Origin: Minisyncoccota bacterium
Lineage (GTDB): Bacteria > Patescibacteriota > Minisyncoccia > Moranbacterales > GCA-2747515
Assembly (NCBI GenBank): GCA_938044295.1
Contig: CALIRC010000133.1
Location: 1-11,067, forward strand
DNA: 11,067 bases
Direction of reading: 5' to 3'
Both the position numbers and the translations under genes were made by a program. The notes under the pieces are model-generated. The model searched no databases. It was not told where the DNA came from and saw only the letters and a program-made list of their open reading frames with translations. The number at the start of each line of letters is the position of its first letter. Position 1 is the stretch's first letter. Positions 6,435-11,067 of this stretch are shown one piece after another.

Positions 6435-7148
6435 CTAATCCTTCAAAATATATTTCTCAACCTTGGAAAGTACTTCAGATGGTGTAAAATGCGATTTAAT
6501 CAAATAGTCTTTTGCGCCATGTTTCATAGCCTGATCAATATCCTCTTTTTGTGAAAGATTTGTAAGCAATACCACTGGAATACTCTGCCACTGCGCATTC
6601 TCAGACATTGCTTTCAAAACGTCAAAACCATCCATATACGGCATTACAATATCTAGGAGCATCAGATGCGGACGAACTCCTGACGTTAATTTCTCAATTG
6701 CTTCACGCCCATTATTCGCTAATATAATTTCATACCCTGCCGAAGAAAGCTTGACATCATAAATATCACTAATAAAAAAATCATCTTCTACAACCATAAT
6801 TTTACGCTTTTGGGGAGTACCTGCTACAGAAGACATACCAGTCTCTGCCACTTCTTCACCTTGCTCCAATCCAGTAATGTGAGAAGTATCCGTATCCTTT
6901 TGCGCATCCGTTTTCGCAGCCATAGGCGTAGGTGTGACAGTATGTAAATTGATTTCTTCAGGCACATGAGAAGATGCACGCGCATTCACAGGAGATGCCG
7001 CCGACGTAGTCGTCTGAGCAGAATCATCACCTTGCATTGAAGTTGAAACAGGTACGACCTTTCCATCGTCACTTTCAAAAATAATCGTACCCTGAGAATC
7101 CAAATCCTCAGATACGTCACGATTAGCCTGCAAAGCGTTATTTATCAT
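6435..7148 (-). CDS. Receiver-domain (CheY-like) protein with a long low-complexity N-terminal extension
   Basis: Residues 115-237 form a complete response-regulator receiver domain. The acidic pocket is VVEDD (Asp122/Asp123), the phosphoacceptor is Asp166 in LLDIVMP, the switch residue is Thr196 in VVLLTN, and the conserved lysine is Lys218 in DYLIKSH. No output domain follows; the protein ends 19 residues after the lysine. Residues 1-114 are acidic and rich in Ser, Thr, Ala and Pro, probably disordered, with no domain I recognise. The gene lies between pilB and pilT, with 75 bases on the pilB side and 81 on the pilT side, so it probably tunes extension or retraction by binding a pilus component. 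This role is inferred from position. No histidine kinase is in the window. The ATG at 7148 is the first in a frame without a clear ribosome binding site; a shorter start within the low-complexity part is possible. Confidence 0.88.
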   Translation of the reverse strand: MINNALQANRDVSEDLDSQGTIIFESDDGKVVPVSTSMQGDDSAQTTTSAASPVNARASSHVPEEINLHTVTPTPMAAKTDAQKDTDTSHITGLEQGEEVAETGMSSVAGTPQKRKIMVVEDDFFISDIYDVKLSSAGYEIILANNGREAIEKLTSGVRPHLMLLDIVMPYMDGFDVLKAMSENAQWQSIPVVLLTNLSQKEDIDQAMKHGAKDYLIKSHFTPSEVLSKVEKYILKD

Positions 7149-7197
7149 ACGTCATATTTCGCTAAAATGAATGCACAAGAGCTTCCTATTCTCTCTA

Positions 7198-7206
7198 AGT
7201 ATATCA
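7198..7206 (-). promoter_or_regulatory. Putative extended -10 promoter for the receiver gene-pilT-pilC segment
   Basis: The minus strand reads TGATATACT, an extended -10 (TGn then TATACT), in the gap after pilB. No convincing -35 is seen. The predicted start near 7191 would leave a leader of about 43 bases before the receiver-domain gene. It could give this part of the operon its own transcript. Confidence 0.35.
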
Positions 7207-7223
7207 CAAATTACATACCAAAT

Positions 7224-8942
7224 TTAAACAGCCGACTCGTCATCATCTATCTCACCTGATTCTCCACCAATCAAAAGTTTACCTTCTGTAATCCGTTCGA
7301 GTTCAGATAAGGTTGTGAGACCAAGAAGTACTTTGAGCATTCCATCTTGCTTAATAGTGAGCACACCTTTAGTTCGTACAACCTCTTCTACCTTAAGCAC
7401 ATCTCCATTCTCTTTCGTAATAATCTCTTGAATCTCTTCATCTACAGGCACAACCTCATAAATAGCTACACGACCCTTAAGGCCTAGTTGACCACATTCA
7501 TCACAACCAGCACCTTTATAAAAGGTAAATCCTTTTGAAAAATCTAAACCATATTTCTGAAATTCATCTGGTTGTATATTCGCTATAACTTCTTGCACAT
7601 TCGCAACAATATTCTCAGGCATTTTCTGTTCCTGTTTGCAGTTTTCGCAAATACGACGCAAAAGACGCTGAGCAGCAATGATACGGACAGAAGAACCGAT
7701 CAAGAAAGGCTCAATACCCATATCATGTAGTCGAGGAAGTGCACCTATTGCACTGTTAGTATGCACAGTAGAAAAAACAAGATGCCCAGTAAGTGCAGCA
7801 TGAATAGCAAGTTCAGCTGTTTCTCCATCACGAATTTCCCCAACCATAATCGTATCAGGGTCTTGACGCAAAATACTCCGAAGCCCGCTTGCAAAAGTAT
7901 AACCGATCTCTGGTTTTACTTGTGACTGATTAATACCAGGAATAAAGTATTCCACAGGATCCTCGAGTGTAATAATATTCCCCTCTACACCATTAAGGAT
8001 ACTCAAAAAAGCATACAGCGTAGTTGATTTACCAGAACCTGTCGGACCTGTCATGAGTATTAAACCAAATGGATCCCTGATATGCGCAAGGAATGTCTCA
8101 TGCTGAGAGCCCATAAGACCAAGCTTGGAAAGATCGAAATCCTGACGGTCCTTTTCCAAAACACGCATAACAACTTTCTCACCCTCTACGACAGGTAACG
8201 TAGAAACACGAAAATCAACAGCATTACCTTTTTCAATGATACGAAAACGGCCATCTTGTGGTTTTCGTTTCTCATCAATTTTTAACATCGAGAGAATTTT
8301 AATACGCGACACAACAGCCTTTCCAACATCCAGTGGGAACGTAAGCGAAGCAACAAGTATACCATCAACACGAAACCGCACACGATACGTATTATCAATA
8401 GGTTCGATATGAATATCAGAAGCACCCTCATCAAGTGCATGTCGGATAATCACTTGTACCAATTTTGCAACTGGCGCATCCTGAATATTCTCTTTAAGAA
8501 GTTCATCACCACTCTTCTTTCGCTTTTTTGCTTTTACTGCTGCCGCATCTTCTGCATCGTGTCCAAGGGACTGAACCGCACTTTGTACAGCTTTTTCAGC
8601 GCTACCATAGTGATTCTGTAAATCCTCAATAACATCTTCTGATGCCAAATACACTTCGATACCAAGTTTTTCTTTTTGCGCCAAAAAACGCAAAACATTT
8701 AGAGCATGCAAGTTTTGAGGATCAGTCATCGCTACATGAAGCATATTTGTAGCTACCTCCTTATGGAAAGTAACGATACCATAGCGACGCGAAACCTCTT
8801 CAGAAATTAAGGTAATATCTTCTTTTTGAAGATTTTTTGGGACATTAGAAAGATACGTCACACCCAATTCCTGAGCGCGCTTCTCCAAAGAAACTTTAGT
8901 ATCAGATGAAACATTTTGAGGAGGTGTATTGTCTTCTGCCAT
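7224..8942 (-). CDS. pilB: Type IV pilus extension ATPase PilB (GspE family)
   Basis: This 572-residue assembly ATPase is the normal length for PilB/GspE. Residues about 18-115 form the MshEN-type N-terminal domain (for example YGIVTFHKEVATNMLHVAMTDP). A basic, charged linker KAKKRKK (137-143) follows, then the second N-terminal domain from ~150 with EGASDIHIEP. The ATPase core has Walker A GPTGSGKST (299-307), Asp box ITLEDPVEY (324-332), Walker B TIMVGEIRD (364-372) and His box TGHLVFSTVHT (385-395). A tetracysteine zinc site (Cys432, Cys435, Cys480, Cys483) separates PilB from PilT. It should form a cytoplasmic hexamer that powers pilin insertion through PilC. It follows pilO after 84 bases and precedes the receiver-domain gene. 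The C-terminus is acidic (EIDDDESAV). No ribosome binding site is seen at the ATG, but the N-terminal domain fits this start. Confidence 0.96.
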   Translation of the reverse strand: MAEDNTPPQNVSSDTKVSLEKRAQELGVTYLSNVPKNLQKEDITLISEEVSRRYGIVTFHKEVATNMLHVAMTDPQNLHALNVLRFLAQKEKLGIEVYLASEDVIEDLQNHYGSAEKAVQSAVQSLGHDAEDAAAVKAKKRKKSGDELLKENIQDAPVAKLVQVIIRHALDEGASDIHIEPIDNTYRVRFRVDGILVASLTFPLDVGKAVVSRIKILSMLKIDEKRKPQDGRFRIIEKGNAVDFRVSTLPVVEGEKVVMRVLEKDRQDFDLSKLGLMGSQHETFLAHIRDPFGLILMTGPTGSGKSTTLYAFLSILNGVEGNIITLEDPVEYFIPGINQSQVKPEIGYTFASGLRSILRQDPDTIMVGEIRDGETAELAIHAALTGHLVFSTVHTNSAIGALPRLHDMGIEPFLIGSSVRIIAAQRLLRRICENCKQEQKMPENIVANVQEVIANIQPDEFQKYGLDFSKGFTFYKGAGCDECGQLGLKGRVAIYEVVPVDEEIQEIITKENGDVLKVEEVVRTKGVLTIKQDGMLKVLLGLTTLSELERITEGKLLIGGESGEIDDDESAV

Positions 8943-9026
8943 GATATAGAAATGATATTTTACAGTACAAAGGATAAGAGTGGAAAAACACTCAACATAA
9001 ACCTATCGAGACACACTACGAAAAAA
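8943..9026 (-). other. pilO-pilB spacer with a small hairpin and possible weak promoter
   Basis: At 84 bases this is the longest gap in the front half of the operon. It holds a small hairpin, GAGTG and CACTC around six bases (about 8978-8993), and a TAAAAT -10-like hexamer closer to the pilB start. There is no T-tract after the hairpin, so it is not a clear terminator. Internal promoter activity is possible but weakly supported. Confidence 0.25.
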
Positions 9027-9719
9027 CTAAGGAACGAACGGATTATTTCGCGCTACACTTTCAAGCACGATCGGATTTGTCTTTTCCGTAGCGGCTTTGA
9101 TCGCAGCAATGCTCTCAAAGGAAAGTACACGATCAAATTCTTTAACAGTAACCGTTGGTTGTTTCTCAACATTTGCGTAATGAAAGTCCGCCTGCAAAAC
9201 AAGTGAATCTGGTCCAAGCAAAAACTCCGGAGGCACTCGCCTTTCCAATTCTCCAAGTTTTGTAATACTCGCATTATCAAATGTATATAACCGACCCATG
9301 CGAAAAAGATTTTGCATAAATGCCAAAAGTTGATCATAGTCTCCCATCACAGTAAAAGAACCCGTTGAAAGACCTATTGCGGAACCTTGCACTCCTCCTT
9401 CGGCCCCGGCGACATTAAGGTCTGCCAAATAAACACCACGGTTATCGGAGTATTGTGGAAGAGAATTAATAAGTTGTTGCTCCGTAGTATCTGCTGGTAC
9501 AAACTCATCTAAAAATGCTCTTTCTTCCTCATGTTGAGCAACACTATCTACAAAGCGAGCAATTGCAGCCAATTTCTCTTCCTGCTTCGCAACTTCAGCC
9601 ATCTGTTGGGCATTCTCTTTTTGTTGTGTACGTGCTTCTTTATAGGTCGGAATAATCTGACCAATTACCATGTAAATAACTAATATCAGAACAATCGGGA
9701 AAAAAATTATCGACTTCAT
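9027..9719 (-). CDS. pilO: Type IV pilus alignment protein PilO-like
   Basis: The 230-residue protein has one N-terminal membrane helix (residues about 3-23, IIFFPIVLILVIYMVIG). A coiled-coil-like stretch rich in Gln, Glu and Ala follows (about 26-70), then a mixed alpha/beta periplasm-side domain with SFTVMGDYDQLLAFMQNLF (121-139). This is the architecture of PilO, which pairs with PilN in the membrane alignment subcomplex. In this cluster the PilM-N-O complex would act without PilP or a secretin, as none is encoded nearby. The C-terminus ends NNPFVP, an NPF tail. It is 22 bases after pilN. Sequence identity within this family is low, so the call rests on topology, size, the folded-domain pattern and gene order. 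The start is directly at the membrane helix, without a clear ribosome binding site. Confidence 0.85.
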   Translation of the reverse strand: MKSIIFFPIVLILVIYMVIGQIIPTYKEARTQQKENAQQMAEVAKQEEKLAAIARFVDSVAQHEEERAFLDEFVPADTTEQQLINSLPQYSDNRGVYLADLNVAGAEGGVQGSAIGLSTGSFTVMGDYDQLLAFMQNLFRMGRLYTFDNASITKLGELERRVPPEFLLGPDSLVLQADFHYANVEKQPTVTVKEFDRVLSFESIAAIKAATEKTNPIVLESVARNNPFVP

Positions 9720-9741
9720 AAAAATTTTTTATATTTATAGA

Positions 9742-10383
9742 TCAAGATGCAGAAAAACTATTTTCATCAATCAACTCTTCTTCAGTAGCGCGAGAGCCAG
9801 TGCCAAGTACATTTTCACCAAAAGGTCCAGCAGCTGGCGCATTGAGACTCATAATTGTAGTAAAAAGAATAAACTCTGACTCATCCTCTTTAGAAATTTC
9901 ACTGACCCGCACACGACTATATGTAGGATTCTTTTTCCACTCATTCACTTGCGCTGCAATCTTCTCATAGGAATCAGCATCAGCAGTCACTGTGATCTCA
10001 CCAACACCTAAATCAGAATTATAGACATGATCAAAAGATTTAAAAACCACTCCAGATACAGTAAATTTCTGAGCATCAATAAGAAGATCAGAAGTTGTGT
10101 GATCTGTATGCAACATAGAGCGAATTGCTTGCGATTTACCTACCATCAAGGCCGGGGTGCCCTCGAGTTCTGTGGCAATAGCAGTCTTGTTATCTTTAAC
10201 AGTCTGTATAAGCGCAACGCTCTCATCAAATGCACTCTTCTTTAAGAAATACACACCTCCATAAGCAAGTATTGACAAAAAAAGAAGAAAGAACGATATC
10301 AAAAGACCCGTTGGAACACTCCTACGTTTGGAAACTGTTTTTCCATACTCTGCTGGATTTTTAAAACTCACTCCTGAGACCAT
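9742..10383 (-). CDS. pilN: Type IV pilus assembly protein PilN-like
   Basis: The 213-residue protein has a short cytoplasmic tail (1-25), one membrane helix (26-47, GLLISFFLLFLSILAYGGVYFL), a helical region, and an alpha/beta domain with FTVSGVVFKSFDHVYNS (107-123) and a VTADADSYEKIAAQVNEW block (132-149). This is the PilN fold, the partner of PilO and, through its cytoplasmic tail, of PilM. The usual N-terminal PilM-binding motif (INLLP-type) is not visible; the tail reads MVSGVSFKNPAEYGKT. The C-terminal ~30 residues are low-complexity and acidic. The gene is 27 bases after pilM and 22 before pilO. It ends in TGA, showing that TGA is a stop in this genome. The call leans on context and topology because PilN sequences diverge strongly. 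Confidence 0.82.
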   Translation of the reverse strand: MVSGVSFKNPAEYGKTVSKRRSVPTGLLISFFLLFLSILAYGGVYFLKKSAFDESVALIQTVKDNKTAIATELEGTPALMVGKSQAIRSMLHTDHTTSDLLIDAQKFTVSGVVFKSFDHVYNSDLGVGEITVTADADSYEKIAAQVNEWKKNPTYSRVRVSEISKEDESEFILFTTIMSLNAPAAGPFGENVLGTGSRATEEELIDENSFSAS

Positions 10384-10410
10384 AATTTTGTTTTTAGAAC
10401 TTAAAAAAAT

Positions 10411-11067
10411 CTACGAAGAATTCTCCTGGCTTTCTTCCACGGCGCGAAGTGCTAGACCAATGACAACAGCCAAAGAGGAGCCAGTCTTTTGTTCAAGATA
10501 CTTAGCAATTTTAGGATCAACTACAACACGACTAAGTGGATTACCCACAATCACTTTCAAACCAGTCTTCTGCTCAATATAGGAAATAAGTCCTACCATC
10601 TTCGCACTACCACCAGAAAGAATAAGTGCATCTACCCCTTCGCTTTTTTGCGAAGCAAGGATACGTTGTAATTCAGCAATAATATAATCTAGCGAAGGAA
10701 AAACAAGCGGCATTGGACCACTAAAGAAATTCTTTTGACCCTCCTTCATTTCACGAGCGCGATCCATTGATATACGCAAATTTTCAGAAATCGTTGATGT
10801 AAGATCTACCCCACCAACATCAACATTGCGGTTAATGTGTACAACACTGTCTTCCACATAAACAAGATTTGTTGTCTTTGCACCAATATCAAGCAAAAGA
10901 TATTTACCTTTCTCTTTACCAACCAGAGAACGTACAAGAGCAAAAGTCTCAAGTTCAAGCGAATCAACGGTAACATCAGTACTTTCAAATAGATTATCAT
11001 AATACTGCACCTCACTCTTAGGTGCTGCTACGAGAATAACCTTCATCGTCTTAGTAGCCTCGTCTAC
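10411..11067 (-). CDS. pilM: Type IV pilus actin-like ATPase PilM, C-terminal part (5' end off the window)
   Basis: The frame is open through the right edge; 218 residues are visible. An in-frame ATG at 11046 lies inside a continuing reading frame (VDEATKTM before MKVILVAAPK), so it is not the start. PilM proteins are usually near 350 residues, so roughly 130 N-terminal residues are missing. Visible motifs of the actin/FtsA-like fold are the phosphate-2 loop LLLDIGAKTTN (57-67, window numbering) and the adenosine motif ALILSGGSAKMVGL (147-160). PilM is cytoplasmic, binds ATP and links the PilB/PilT ring to the PilN tail. As the first visible gene of the minus-strand cluster it is followed by pilN after 27 bases. 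The family call is firm. Confidence 0.93.
   Translation of the reverse strand, partial: VDEATKTMKVILVAAPKSEVQYYDNLFESTDVTVDSLELETFALVRSLVGKEKGKYLLLDIGAKTTNLVYVEDSVVHINRNVDVGGVDLTSTISENLRISMDRAREMKEGQKNFFSGPMPLVFPSLDYIIAELQRILASQKSEGVDALILSGGSAKMVGLISYIEQKTGLKVIVGNPLSRVVVDPKIAKYLEQKTGSSLAVVIGLALRAVEESQENSS

Noticed and set aside
9053..9337. Second minus-strand frame overlapping pilO
   Set aside because: It lies in another frame of pilO and has no domain pattern; pilO has the expected topology and size.
9742..9744. Recoding of TGA as Gly, as in some Patescibacteria
   Set aside because: pilN ends at TGA after a full-length protein, pilO starts 22 bases later, and all other genes are full length without reading through TGA.
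11044..11046. ATG at 11046 as the start of pilM
   Set aside because: The frame stays open upstream to the window edge and the visible part lacks the N-terminal third of PilM, so this methionine is internal.
1..11067. CRISPR array
   Set aside because: No regularly spaced direct repeats are present; the repeats seen are inverted and within single elements.

Overview
The window looks like a piece of a Patescibacteria (Candidate Phyla Radiation) chromosome, most likely of the Parcubacteria/Paceibacteria type. The pilin begins with the leader and hydrophobic helix typical of that group ([21 protein letters not shown] followed by [10 protein letters not shown]). The DNA is AT-rich, spacers inside the pilus cluster are short, and the cluster shows no secretin (PilQ) or PilP, as expected for a cell without a conventional outer membrane. 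TAA, TAG and TGA all serve as stops (pilN ends in TGA), so there is no sign of the UGA-to-Gly recoding of Gracilibacteria/Absconditabacteria. This placement is inferred from protein style, not from a marker gene.

Left part (1-2653): the start of a family 2 glycosyltransferase runs off the left edge on the minus strand. Divergent from it is a large multi-spanning membrane protein on the plus strand (763 aa) that resembles a GT-C (family 39/ArnT-like) glycosyltransferase. Together they suggest lipid-linked sugar transfer to a surface glycan or protein.

Middle (2654-3573): a gap of about 920 bases with no credible gene. It holds two long imperfect palindromes placed head to tail (2680-2840 and 2844-3001), each bounded by the trinucleotide TTA and sharing the middle TTA. 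A third, shorter palindrome lies at 3337-3456, and a hairpin-rich stretch lies between. I read the palindromes as MITE-like, non-coding mobile elements. A bidirectional terminator-like hairpin (3483-3516) closes the pilus operon.

Right part (3574-11067): a minus-strand type IV pilus operon, in transcription order pilM (5' end off the window), pilN, pilO, pilB, a receiver-domain protein, pilT, pilC, pilA. PilB and PilT are the extension and retraction ATPases. PilC is the membrane platform, PilM/N/O the alignment complex that links ATPase and pilus, and PilA the major pilin. The receiver-domain protein sits between the two ATPase genes and carries a long low-complexity N-terminal extension. 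pilA has its own consensus -10 box and the only strong Shine-Dalgarno sequence in the window, consistent with the need for much more pilin than machinery.
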